A DNA stretch of 64,000 bases from Streptomyces sp. NBC_00557. Its GTDB lineage: Bacteria > Actinomycetota > Actinomycetes > Streptomycetales > Streptomycetaceae. The translations under genes were made by a program, and so were the position numbers. The stretch spans positions 5,394,001 through 5,458,000 of the forward strand of contig NZ_CP107796.1 of the NCBI RefSeq assembly GCF_036345995.1. The letters run 5' to 3'. Under the pieces are notes generated by a model that saw nothing but the letters and a program-made list of their open reading frames with translations, was not told where the DNA came from and searched no databases. Positions within the stretch are counted from its first letter, which is position 1, and every line of letters starts with the position of its first letter. This document shows, in pieces, positions 44,693-52,671 of this stretch.

Positions 44693-45763
44693 ATGGGCGG
44701 GCCTGGAGACCCACCGGAGGGCGGCCCCGAGGGCAGCCCCGGCGGCGCAGAGGACGAGTACCGATCCGTCGTGTTCGACGAGTCGTTCGTCCGCGCTGCC
44801 CGCCTCCAGGAGTACTCCGCCGAGGAGCGGATGGCCGATCACGCGCCCGCCGTACGGCGCCGCCCGCCCCTGCACCGCGGACTCACCCGCCAGGCCCTGA
44901 TCCTGGTCGTGCTGATCGCCGTCGCCTTCGGCACCGCGATCTACATGGGCGTCCGCCACCCCTACGGCTCCCCGGAGGCCCGGCGCCCCCTCGAGCCCCT
45001 GCGGACGACGGTGATCCCGCTCGCCCCGACGGGCAAGGTGCCCGGCACCGCCGACGCCGAGTACCTGTACAAGCACAGCCCCGCCGCCCAGTACGACGTC
45101 GGCGCCGAGGGGATATCCCTGCCGGCCACCCGCAGCACCGCCCACTTCTCCGACAGCCAGGTGGTCAGCGCCCTCACCACCGCCAAGGACTACATCGTCC
45201 GTTCCTCGCTCTACCCCGAGGTGCTCACCGGCCGTGACGTCCAGCCCGCCCGGTCCCTCCTCGACGCCGACCAGCTCGACCAGTTCGACCAGAGCTTCGA
45301 CCACCCGACGGCGGACGGCCGGCACGCCCCCACCGGCTGGCTGGTCCGCCTCGACCCCTCCCGCGCCCAGCTCGCCGACAACCGCATCCGCGTCCAGGGC
45401 GATCTGCGGGCCACCGAGGCCGACTCCGGCGCCCTGGAGGTCACCGCCGACCACACCTTCGTCTACGCCCTGCGCCCCACCGGCGCCGCCGCGAACGCGC
45501 CGGCCTCCCTGTTCACCGTCCGCCGCGAGCTGACCTTCCGCTTCACCCGCGACGACCTGCGCACCCACCAGGTCCAGCTGGTCACGTCCTACGTGCAGGC
45601 GGGCCCCCTCGCCTGCGCCGAGGACTCCACGGCCTACTTCCGCCCCCTCCTGGCCGGCCAGACGGCCCGCGCCGGCGGCCCCGCGGGCACCGATCCCTAC
45701 GAGACGGACAGCCCTACGGCCCTGTGCGGGACGCTGGCCCCCGGGGCTGAGCCGAAGGTGTGA
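44693..45763 (+). CDS. membrane-anchored protein with large extracytoplasmic domain (sister of 44040 gene)
   Basis: The 356-aa protein has a Gly/Pro/Glu-rich N-terminus and then EYRSVVFDESFVRAARLQE. This is the same motif as in the upstream gene and is followed by SAEERM. One transmembrane helix lies at ~66-84 (ALILVVLIAVAFGTAIYMG). The ~270-residue outer domain is mixed alpha/beta with two late cysteines (PLACAED and TALCGTL) that could form a disulfide. No enzymatic motif is visible. The cytoplasmic motif shared by the two neighbours suggests a common partner, perhaps in the wall-synthesis machinery, but this is not proven. Confidence 0.8.
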   Translation: MGGPGDPPEGGPEGSPGGAEDEYRSVVFDESFVRAARLQEYSAEERMADHAPAVRRRPPLHRGLTRQALILVVLIAVAFGTAIYMGVRHPYGSPEARRPLEPLRTTVIPLAPTGKVPGTADAEYLYKHSPAAQYDVGAEGISLPATRSTAHFSDSQVVSALTTAKDYIVRSSLYPEVLTGRDVQPARSLLDADQLDQFDQSFDHPTADGRHAPTGWLVRLDPSRAQLADNRIRVQGDLRATEADSGALEVTADHTFVYALRPTGAAANAPASLFTVRRELTFRFTRDDLRTHQVQLVTSYVQAGPLACAEDSTAYFRPLLAGQTARAGGPAGTDPYETDSPTALCGTLAPGAEPKV

Positions 45764-45791
45764 GGGGGAGTTTCCGCCTTTGGGTGTTTCT

Positions 45792-45848
45792 GGGGTCGCG
45801 GGGTTTGTGGGGTTCCTAGGGTTTGTGGGGTTTCCGGGGTTCCCAGGG
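45792..45848 (+). repeat. G-tract repeat with G-quadruplex potential
   Basis: The plus strand repeats GGGTTTGTGGGGTTCC-like units with at least six runs of three or four G separated by short T-rich spacers. It lies between the convergent 44693 gene and the M48 gene, so it would sit in the 3' untranslated region of the former. Confidence 0.75.
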
Positions 45849-45910
45849 TCCGGCACGCGGCCGGCACCGGTGTCGCGCGCCGCGAAGCAGTCGGTGCCGG
45901 CGTCGCGGGG

Positions 45911-46999
45911 TCAGCCCTCCTGCGGGGTGTCGGCCGCGCCGCCCTTCGGCGGGGGCGGGCTGCGGAAGCCCTCGAAGCCCCGGCGGACCCGGCCGCCCAG
46001 GTCGCCCGCACCGTCGGCGAGGTCCGTGACCAGCTTCATCAGCGGGTCCTTGGACGTCTTCACATCGCTCGCGTAGCTCGCGGCCGACTCACGGAAGGAG
46101 TCGCTGACCGAGGCGTCCTTGTCCTCGTCGCGCCGCGGGTAGTGGCCGTCCATGATCCGCTGGAAGTCCCGCGACTCGGCCCACTTCTTCAGCTCGGCCG
46201 CGCGGATCGTGGCGAAGGGGTGCGACCGCGGCAGCACGTTGAGGATCTTCAGCACCGAGTCGCGCAGATCGCCCCCGGACTCGTACTCCTCGGCCTGCTC
46301 CAGGAACGCGTCCACGTTCATCTCGTGCAGATGGTTGCCGCCCGCGATCTTCATCAGGCTCCGCATCGAGGCCCGCAGGTCCTGGCCCACCAGCAGGCCC
46401 GCCCGGTCGGCGGACAGCTCCGACTTGCGGAACCACTCCCTGAGCGCCGTGATGATGGCCATGACCGCGAGGTTGCCGAGCGGGATCCAGGCGACCTTCA
46501 GCGCGAGGCTGGTCAGGAACAGCAGGATCGTGCGGTACACCGAGTGGCCGGACAGCGCGTGCCCCACCTCGTGCCCGACGACCGCCCGCATCTCCTCCTC
46601 GTCGAGGAGCTCCACCAGCCCCGTGGTGACCACGATGATCGGCTCGTCCAGCCCGATGCACATCGCGTTCGGCTGCGGGTCCTGGTTGACGTACATCGGC
46701 GGGACCTTCTCCAGGTCCAGGATGTAACAGGCGTCCAGCAGCATGTCGTGCAGATGCTGGAACTGCCGCTCGGAGACCCGCACCGAGTCGGACAGGAACA
46801 GCAGCCTCAGGCTCCGCTCGGGCAGCAGCCCGCTGAGCGCCTTGAAAACGGTGTCGAACCCGCTCAGCTTGCGCAGGGCCACCAGGGCCGAGCGGTCGGC
46901 CGGGTGCTCGTAGGCACGCGAGGAGATCCCCGGGAAGCGCCTGCGCTGCCTGCTCGGCACGCGCTCGTGCCCCGTCTGCTGCCGGCCGTCGTCGGACAT
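45911..46999 (-). CDS. M48-family membrane metalloprotease
   Basis: The ~362-aa protein shows the zinc motif HEVGH in MRAVVGHEVGHALSGHSVY (~residue 145). A hydrophobic hairpin follows (~160-190, LLFLTSLALKVAWIPLGNLAV). The third ligand region SELSADRAGLL then completes the M48 signature. The C-tail is disordered (RSPPPPKGGAA). It resembles HtpX/Ste24-type proteases that process membrane proteins; substrates are unknown. ATG 46999 (reading MSDDGRQQ) follows GGGGGAAG; GTG 47029 and ATG 47011 are in-frame alternatives. It is convergent with the 44693 gene and divergent from the small membrane gene at 47102. Confidence 0.88.
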   Translation of the reverse strand: MSDDGRQQTGHERVPSRQRRRFPGISSRAYEHPADRSALVALRKLSGFDTVFKALSGLLPERSLRLLFLSDSVRVSERQFQHLHDMLLDACYILDLEKVPPMYVNQDPQPNAMCIGLDEPIIVVTTGLVELLDEEEMRAVVGHEVGHALSGHSVYRTILLFLTSLALKVAWIPLGNLAVMAIITALREWFRKSELSADRAGLLVGQDLRASMRSLMKIAGGNHLHEMNVDAFLEQAEEYESGGDLRDSVLKILNVLPRSHPFATIRAAELKKWAESRDFQRIMDGHYPRRDEDKDASVSDSFRESAASYASDVKTSKDPLMKLVTDLADGAGDLGGRVRRGFEGFRSPPPPKGGAADTPQEG

Positions 47000-47101
47000 G
47001 TCTTCCCCCATGTGCGTGTGAGTGCCCACTGTGCCCCCGAGGCGGAGCCCAGCCTAGGCGGAGATACCGTGGACGGGCAGTACAGCCGAAGGAGTCCGTT
47101 C

Positions 47102-47266
47102 ATGGAGCACCACCCCGCAGCCGCCTGGCTGACCGAGGCCGCCGCGAGCGCCGTCAAGCAGCACGGAGCGGGGAATCTGCTCCGCATCATCCTCGTCCTG
47201 ATGATCCTGGGTTGCGTACTGACCGCCTGGTTCCTGCTGCGCGGCTACAAGCGGAAAGACGACTGA
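47102..47266 (+). CDS. 54-aa single-pass membrane protein
   Basis: This short ORF encodes [20 protein letters not shown], then one transmembrane helix (~27-47, [21 protein letters not shown]), and ends RGYKRKDD with a positive-inside signature. AAGGAG lies 7 bp before the ATG. The codon usage and ribosome site support translation. There is no known function. It and the next small gene form a pair upstream of nadD. Confidence 0.7.
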   Translation: MEHHPAAAWLTEAAASAVKQHGAGNLLRIILVLMILGCVLTAWFLLRGYKRKDD

Positions 47267-47385
47267 CAGCTCGCGGAAGTTCCCCGTGCGGCCCAACGGA
47301 GGAGTCGGCGTGATCGCCGCCGGGCCGCCCGCATACGATGAGCCGACATCTTTATCCCGCCCACACGCGTTAGGTCCTGCCGAAG

Positions 47386-47541
47386 ATGAGCCTTCCCAGC
47401 ACCGCAGCCCACTTGGTCACCCTCGCCGAAGCCGAGGGCGGACACCACAACAGCCTCAACCCGGCGGTCACCGGCGGCAGCGCCCTGGCCATCCTGCTGC
47501 TCCTGCTGTGGATCACCACGCGCTTCAACCGCGACCGCTGA
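47386..47541 (+). CDS. 51-aa small membrane protein
   Basis: The ORF encodes [20 protein letters not shown], a helix [16 protein letters not shown] at ~30-45 and a basic end RFNRDR. The layout matches the preceding gene: a short outer or polar N-part, one helix and an Arg-rich end. The ribosome site is weak. The strong codon bias in a short frame makes it likely real. The function is unknown. Confidence 0.6.
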   Translation: MSLPSTAAHLVTLAEAEGGHHNSLNPAVTGGSALAILLLLLWITTRFNRDR

Positions 47542-47597
47542 GCGGGGACCCCGTCCCCGGCCGGACGTCACAAGCCGGGCCGGTAGGGTCTGCACGC

Positions 47598-48293
47598 ATG
47601 GGAGAGCAGGACATGCCTACCGGTCCGGCGCACGAGACCGCCGACGACACGGTGAAGCACCCGCAGTACCGGCGGCACCGGCCGGGCCACGGCCCCGCCC
47701 ACACGGGCAAGCGGCGCCTCGGCGTCATGGGCGGAACGTTCGACCCGATCCACCACGGGCACCTCGTGGCCGCCAGCGAGGTTGCCGCGCAGTTCCAGCT
47801 GGACGAGGTGGTGTTCGTGCCCACCGGCCAGCCCTGGCAGAAGTCCCACCGCAAGGTCTCCCCGGCCGAGGACCGCTATCTGATGACGGTCATCGCGACC
47901 GCCGAGAACCCGCAGTTCTCCGTCAGCCGCATCGACATCGACCGCGGCGGCCCCACCTACACCGTGGACACCCTGCGCGACCTGCGCGCCCTCAACCCCG
48001 ACACGGACCTGTTCTTCATCACCGGCGCCGACGCCCTCGCCCAGCTGCTGACCTGGCGGGACAGCGAGGAGCTGTTCTCCCTCGCCCACTTCATCGGCGT
48101 CACCCGGCCCGGCCACCACCTGACCGACCCGGGCCTCCCGGAAGGCGGCGTCTCCCTCGTCGAGGTCCCGGCCCTCGCCATCTCCTCCACGGACTGCCGT
48201 GCGAGAGTCGCCAAGGGAGAACCCATCTGGTACATGGTGCCGGACGGAGTCGTGCGCTACATCGACAAGCGCGAGCTGTACCGCGGCGAGTGA
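47598..48293 (+). CDS. nadD: nicotinate-nucleotide adenylyltransferase
   Basis: NadD makes deamido-NAD from nicotinate mononucleotide and ATP. The ~231-aa protein contains the nucleotidyltransferase motif [14 protein letters not shown] (with the HxGH signature) near residue 45. It also has [11 protein letters not shown], the FITGADAL segment and the [10 protein letters not shown] motif (equivalent to ISST-x-R). Before the core there is a ~40-residue His/Arg/Gly-rich extension. ATG 47598 follows a TAGGGT box by 8 bp, pointing to a nearly leaderless mRNA; a later start at 47613 is possible. The order nadD-LCP-rsfS is typical for streptomycetes. Confidence 0.93.
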   Translation: MGEQDMPTGPAHETADDTVKHPQYRRHRPGHGPAHTGKRRLGVMGGTFDPIHHGHLVAASEVAAQFQLDEVVFVPTGQPWQKSHRKVSPAEDRYLMTVIATAENPQFSVSRIDIDRGGPTYTVDTLRDLRALNPDTDLFFITGADALAQLLTWRDSEELFSLAHFIGVTRPGHHLTDPGLPEGGVSLVEVPALAISSTDCRARVAKGEPIWYMVPDGVVRYIDKRELYRGE

Positions 48294-48309
48294 GCCGAGA
48301 GGGGCACCG

Positions 48310-50028
48310 GTGAACGACCGATACGACGCGGGCGACGGAGGCTACGGCGCCGGTCCGTACGAGATCGTCGGCTACGACGAGTACGGCCGGCCCGTGTACC
48401 AGCAGGTCCCGGCACAGCCTGGACCGCAGGCGCAGCAGGCCGCCTACGACCCGTACGCCCAGCAGCAGGGCTACGGCTACGACCCGTACGCGACCGGCCA
48501 GCAGCCGCAGACGCCCTCCTACGACACCGGCAGGCCCGGCTACGACCCCTACGGCTCCCAGGCGCCGTACGACCCCTACGGCACCGGCGCCCAGCACCCC
48601 GCCGGCTACGACCCCTACGGGCAGGCCGCGAGCAGCGGGCAGCAGCCCCGGGTCACCGAGCAGACCGCCTACATCCCGCAGCAGGCCGGCCCGGCGGAGG
48701 CCCCGGCCTCCCCGGCGCACTCCGAGGAGCCCGGACAGGAGGCCGAACGGGACTACCGCACCGAGCAGTTCGCGTTCGTCGAGGAGCCGGACGGCGACTC
48801 CGAGGACGTCATCGACTGGCTGAAGTTCACCGAGAACCGCACCGAGCGCCGCGAGGAGGCCCGCCGCCGCGCCCGCAGCCGGATCATCGCCCTCCTGGTG
48901 GTCCTCGCCCTCGTCGCCGTCGGCGGCGTCGGCTACCTCTGGTACGCCGGAAAGCTGCCCGGCCTGTCCTCCTCCGGCTCCAAACCCGGCGCGGCCACCC
49001 CGGTCAGCGCCCAGAAACGTGACGTGCTCGTCGTCCACCTGCACGTCACCGGCAAGGGCGGCACCTCCACGGCGCTGCTGGTCGACAACACCACCACCAA
49101 GCAGGGCAGCACCGTGCTGCTGCCGAACTCCCTCGCCCTGAGCGACGACGACGGCTCCACCACGACCCTCGCCAAGTCGGTGGACGACGACGGCTCCTCC
49201 GGCACCCGCGACCAGCTCGACACCGTCCTGGGCACCAACATCCAGGGCACCTGGCGCCTGGACACCCCCTACCTGCAGAACCTCGTCGACCTGGTCGGCA
49301 ACATCGACATCGACACGGACACCGACGTGCCCGACCCGGACGCCAGGAAGAAGGGCGCCGAGCCGCTCGTCCACAAGGGCAGCGACCAGACCCTCAGCGG
49401 CAAGATGGCCGTCGCCTACGCCACCTACCGCGCCCCCGGCGAGTCCCAGAACGCCCAGCTGGAGCGGTTCGGCCAGGTCATGCAGGGCGTCCTGCGCAAG
49501 ATGTCCTCCGACCCGGCGTCGGCGACCACCACCGTGCAGACCCTCGCTCAGATCCTCGACCCGCCGCTCACCGACAAGGACCTCGGCACGTTCCTCGCCA
49601 AGCTCGCGGACCTCGCCAAGAGCGGCGCCTACAAGACCGCCCTGCTGCCCGTGCAGCCCGACGGCACCCTGAGCGCGAAGACCAGCGACAGCGTCGTGAA
49701 GGACATCCTCGGCGGCACCGCCAAGAGCCCCGACGCCGGCTCCGCGGTCCGGGTGTCCGTGCAGAACGCCACCGGTGTGAAGGACGACACGGAGAAGGCA
49801 CGCGTGGTCCTGCTCAACGGCGGCTTCACCTTCCTGGAAGGCGGCAGCGCCTCCGGCACCCAGGCCGTCTCGAAGGTCGTCTACTCCGACGCCGCCCACA
49901 AGCCGGACGCCGCCGAGGTCGCCAAGACCCTCGGCCTGCCCGCCGGCTCCGTGGCCAAGGGCACCGTCTCCGCGGGGGCCGACGTCTCGGTCGTCCTCGG
50001 CCGGGACTACAGGCCCGCCGGTTCCTGA
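48310..50028 (+). CDS. LytR-CpsA-Psr (LCP) family wall-polymer ligase with LytR_C domain
   Basis: LCP enzymes attach teichoic-acid-like polymers to peptidoglycan. The 572-aa protein has a ~135-residue Tyr/Pro/Gly/Gln-rich cytoplasmic arm with several YDPYG repeats and a charged region. One transmembrane helix lies at ~193-217 (RIIALLVVLALVAVGGVGYLWY). The outer LCP-like domain runs from ~235 to 430 and a LytR_C domain follows at ~475-570 (VRVSVQNATGVKDDTEKARVVLL). It lies in the position of S. coelicolor PdtA (SCO2578), which is known to be needed for normal sporulation, but orthology is my inference. GTG 48310 lies 16 bp after nadD. The catalytic arginines of LCP proteins could not be assigned by eye. 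Confidence 0.85.
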   Translation: MNDRYDAGDGGYGAGPYEIVGYDEYGRPVYQQVPAQPGPQAQQAAYDPYAQQQGYGYDPYATGQQPQTPSYDTGRPGYDPYGSQAPYDPYGTGAQHPAGYDPYGQAASSGQQPRVTEQTAYIPQQAGPAEAPASPAHSEEPGQEAERDYRTEQFAFVEEPDGDSEDVIDWLKFTENRTERREEARRRARSRIIALLVVLALVAVGGVGYLWYAGKLPGLSSSGSKPGAATPVSAQKRDVLVVHLHVTGKGGTSTALLVDNTTTKQGSTVLLPNSLALSDDDGSTTTLAKSVDDDGSSGTRDQLDTVLGTNIQGTWRLDTPYLQNLVDLVGNIDIDTDTDVPDPDARKKGAEPLVHKGSDQTLSGKMAVAYATYRAPGESQNAQLERFGQVMQGVLRKMSSDPASATTTVQTLAQILDPPLTDKDLGTFLAKLADLAKSGAYKTALLPVQPDGTLSAKTSDSVVKDILGGTAKSPDAGSAVRVSVQNATGVKDDTEKARVVLLNGGFTFLEGGSASGTQAVSKVVYSDAAHKPDAAEVAKTLGLPAGSVAKGTVSAGADVSVVLGRDYRPAGS

Positions 50029-50038
50029 CCGGTGCCCC

Positions 50039-50072
50039 GCACCCCACGTGCCGCCGTAATCACGTGGGGTGC
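50039..50072 (+). terminator. terminator after the LCP gene
   Basis: A perfect 12-bp stem GCACCCCACGTG / CACGTGGGGTGC with a 10-nt loop starts 10 bp after the stop. Confidence 0.85.
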
Positions 50073-50130
50073 GCCCGGCGGTCCGTGAGACCCTTGAGAG
50101 GTTCAGTGACCGCCGACCGAAAGCTACGCA

Positions 50131-50574
50131 GTGACCGCCACCGACCGTTCCCTTGAGCTCATCAACACCGCCGCCCAGGCGGCGGCCGACAAGCTCGCCC
50201 ACGACGTCATCGCCTACGACGTCAGCGACGTCCTGTCGATCACCGACGCCTTCCTGCTGGCCTCCGCGCCGAACGACCGCCAGGTCAGGGCCATCGTCGA
50301 CGAGATCGAGGAGCGCCTGCTGAAGGAACTCGGCGCCAAGCCCGTGCGGCGCGAGGGCGACCGCGAGTCCCGCTGGATCCTGCTCGACTACGTCGACATC
50401 GTCGTCCATGTCCAGCACAGCGAGGAGCGCGTCTTCTACGCCCTGGAGCGGCTGTGGAAGGACTGCCCCGAGCTGGAGCTGCCCGCCGACGCCAAGGCCA
50501 CCCGCGGCAAGGCGGAGGAGCACGCGAGGATGCAGGCCGCCGAGGCCGAGCAGGAGCCGGGCGGGGAGTGGTGA
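50131..50574 (+). CDS. rsfS: ribosomal silencing factor RsfS
   Basis: RsfS binds L14 of the large subunit and blocks subunit joining when nutrients are short. The 147-aa protein has the Iojap/RsfS domain in residues ~5-115: AADKLAHDVIAYDVSDVLSI, then RQVRAIVDEIEERL and WILLDYVDIVVHVQH, which is the family hallmark. The Glu/Ala-rich helical tail is typical of actinobacteria. GTG 50131 follows the terminator of the LCP gene. The stop overlaps the start of the next gene (ATGA-type junction), so both are translated together. Confidence 0.95.
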   Translation: MTATDRSLELINTAAQAAADKLAHDVIAYDVSDVLSITDAFLLASAPNDRQVRAIVDEIEERLLKELGAKPVRREGDRESRWILLDYVDIVVHVQHSEERVFYALERLWKDCPELELPADAKATRGKAEEHARMQAAEAEQEPGGEW

Positions 50575-51242
50575 TGAGCGCCACCGGCGAGGTGACCGAC
50601 CGCAAGAACCGCGGCCGCCGCATCATCCTGTGGCGGCACGGCCAGACCGCCTGGAACGTGGAGCGCCGCTTCCAGGGCAGCACGGACGTGGCGCTCACCG
50701 AGACCGGCGTCGGGCAGGCCCGTCGCGCGGCCCGGCTGCTGGCCTCCCTGGGGCCGGACGCGATCATCTCCTCGGATCTGCAGCGGGCGGCGAACACGGC
50801 CGCCGAGCTGGCCTCGCTCACCGGCCTCGACGTCACCCTCGACGAGGGCCTGCGCGAGACCTACGCGGGCGTCTGGCAGGGACTGACGCACGAGGAGATC
50901 ATCGCCCGCCACGGCGAGGAGTACGCCGCCTGGAAGCGCGGTGAGGCGGTCCGACGCGGCGGCGGCGAACTGGAGACCGAGGTCGCCGACCGCGCCGCAC
51001 CGGTCGTCCTGCGGCACGCCGAGAAGCTTCCGGAGGACGGCACCCTCGTCGTCGTCAGCCACGGCGGCACCATCCGCACCACCATCGGCCGGCTGCTCGG
51101 CCTGGAGGCCCGGCACTGGGAGAGTCTCGGCGGCCTCTCCAACTGCTGCTGGTCCGTGCTCGGTGAGGGCGCCCGCGGCTGGCGCCTGCTGGAGCACAAC
51201 GCCGGCACCCTCCCGGAGCCCGTCCTCGGCGACGACGACTGA
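50574..51242 (+). CDS. histidine phosphatase family protein (phosphoglycerate-mutase-like)
   Basis: The ~222-aa protein has the catalytic RHG motif in LWRHGQTAWNVERRFQG (histidine near residue 21). It also has SDLQRAANTAAELA, the acid residue in LRETYAGVWQGLTHEE (~105), and the second catalytic histidine in VVVSHGGTIRTTIGRLLG (~162). Members remove phosphate from varied small molecules (e.g. phosphosugars). The substrate is unknown. Position after rsfS is conserved in streptomycetes. ATG 50574 overlaps the rsfS stop; GTG 50571 is also in frame. Confidence 0.9.
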   Translation: MSATGEVTDRKNRGRRIILWRHGQTAWNVERRFQGSTDVALTETGVGQARRAARLLASLGPDAIISSDLQRAANTAAELASLTGLDVTLDEGLRETYAGVWQGLTHEEIIARHGEEYAAWKRGEAVRRGGGELETEVADRAAPVVLRHAEKLPEDGTLVVVSHGGTIRTTIGRLLGLEARHWESLGGLSNCCWSVLGEGARGWRLLEHNAGTLPEPVLGDDD

Positions 51243-51358
51243 GCCCGGGACACCCCCGGGACACCGGATTTCACTTTCTGGCAGGTCACAGGCTAAAGTT
51301 CTTCTTGTTCGCCCCGCCGAGCGGGAGCCGAACACCATGCGGCCCGGCTGCGTGGCAA

Positions 51359-51431
51359 GGGGCTATAGCTCAGTTGGTAGAGCGCCTGCATGGCATGCAG
51401 GAGGTCAGGAGTTCAATTCTCCTTAGCTCCA
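51359..51431 (+). tRNA. tRNA-Ala (GGC)
   Basis: A 73-nt cloverleaf. Acceptor GGGGCTA pairs with TAGCTCC and the D arm is CTCAGTTGGTAGAG. The anticodon stem CCTGC/GCAGG has loop ATGGCAT (anticodon GGC). The TpsiC arm is AGGAGTTCAATTCTCCT and the discriminator is A, with no encoded CCA. A promoter-like TTTCAC-N19-TAAAGT lies ~60 bp upstream. Confidence 0.95.
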
Positions 51432-51474
51432 CTGATCGACACTCTGTTGAGTTGTCAAGGATCGGTGATGAAGG

Positions 51475-51502
51475 TCCCGTCCCCATCAGGGGGCGGGATT
51501 TT
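51475..51502 (+). terminator. tRNA-Ala terminator
   Basis: A stem TCCCGTCCCC / GGGGGCGGGA with an ATCA loop ends in TTTT, 44 bp downstream of the tRNA. Confidence 0.8.
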
Positions 51503-51508
51503 CTGCGT

Positions 51509-52537
51509 TCAGCCGCGGATGAGGCCCTCCGTGCCCTCGTCGTCAGGCTCCGGCGGCCACAGCCGCATCCGTCGGGTCCGCAGCAGCCCGACTTTCTCGC
51601 GGGTGTCCTCGTCGTCGGGGGTGTAGACGACGATCCGGCACTCGGGCATGCCGTCGATGGACAGTGACTGCGAGGTCATCCGCAGCTCGCCCACCGCCTC
51701 GTGCCGGAAGGTCTTCACCCGGGGCCCCGGAAGCACCACCTGACCGCTCGCCCACAGCTCCGCGAACCGGGGGCTCGCCGCGGACAGCGCGCGTATGAAG
51801 TCCTCCCAGGCCGGCTCGCCCACGTGTCTGCCGTAAGCCGACCGCAGCGTCGCCACCATCAGGGGCAGTTCCCGCTCCCGCCCCACGACGGGGCAGGCGT
51901 CCTCCGACACCGTGAACAGCGTCCACAGCACGTTCGGCAGGCCGAGCCCGAGGGCCTGCGGCACCGCGAACAGGTCCCGGTAGGCGGCGTTGGCGGCCAG
52001 GACGTCGTAGCGCGCGTTGTAGACCACCGCGAGCAGGGGATCCAGGGCGTCGATGATGCCCTGCACCTGTGGGGCGACCCGCCGTGGCAGGGCGTCCGGC
52101 GCCGCCTCGAACGGCACCTCCGCCAGCCGGTACAGATGCTCCCGCTCCGGAGCGTCCAGCCGCAGCGTGCGGGCCACCGCGTCCAGCACCTGCGGTGAGG
52201 CGTTGATCGGCCGGCCCTGCTCCAGCCACGTGTACCAGGTCACGCCCACACCGGACAGCTGCGCGACCTCCTCCCGCCGCAACCCGGGTGTGCGCCGGCG
52301 CAGACCCGGCGGCATTCCCACGTCGGCGGGCGTCACCCGCGCCCGCCTGCTGCGCAGGAAGGCGGCCAGCTCGTGCCGTCGCCGCTGCGGGCCCGGCGGT
52401 CGCGCCGTCGGCGCGGTGCGTGCCGTGCCGGCCGCGTGCGTCGTCTTCGTCGCCCGCGCGGCGCGCGTCATCTCGGGCGTACTTGCCGTGCTTGCCGTGC
52501 CCGCAGTGCTCGCACCGCTCGGCGCGTTCGTCGTCAT
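51509..52537 (-). CDS. XRE-family regulator with MmyB-like ligand domain
   Basis: The 342-aa protein begins with a Thr/Ala-rich, unstructured 45-residue stretch. The XRE helix-turn-helix follows (~52-125, LRREEVAQLSGVGVTWYTWLE then RPINASPQVLDAVARTL). The C-terminal domain (~150-320) has VVYNARYDVLAANAAYRDLF, typical of MmyB-like ligand-binding domains that can hold fatty acids. It is divergent from the MFS gene, with start codons 134 bp apart, a classic regulator-exporter pair. Possible operators lie at 52728-52815. The start is uncertain; a later ATG would remove the low-complexity N-terminus. Confidence 0.88.
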   Translation of the reverse strand: MTTNAPSGASTAGTASTASTPEMTRAARATKTTHAAGTARTAPTARPPGPQRRRHELAAFLRSRRARVTPADVGMPPGLRRRTPGLRREEVAQLSGVGVTWYTWLEQGRPINASPQVLDAVARTLRLDAPEREHLYRLAEVPFEAAPDALPRRVAPQVQGIIDALDPLLAVVYNARYDVLAANAAYRDLFAVPQALGLGLPNVLWTLFTVSEDACPVVGRERELPLMVATLRSAYGRHVGEPAWEDFIRALSAASPRFAELWASGQVVLPGPRVKTFRHEAVGELRMTSQSLSIDGMPECRIVVYTPDDEDTREKVGLLRTRRMRLWPPEPDDEGTEGLIRG

Positions 52538-52671
52538 CGTCGATCCCCCGTCCGTGCCCCGTCGTCCCCGTCTTCATGGTCGGCACCCGGATCCGGCTCT
52601 GCCAGGTGCTGGCAGTACCAGCATCGCCGGGCTCTCGGCACCGGTACCGGACCGTCGTCACGCTCGACGCC

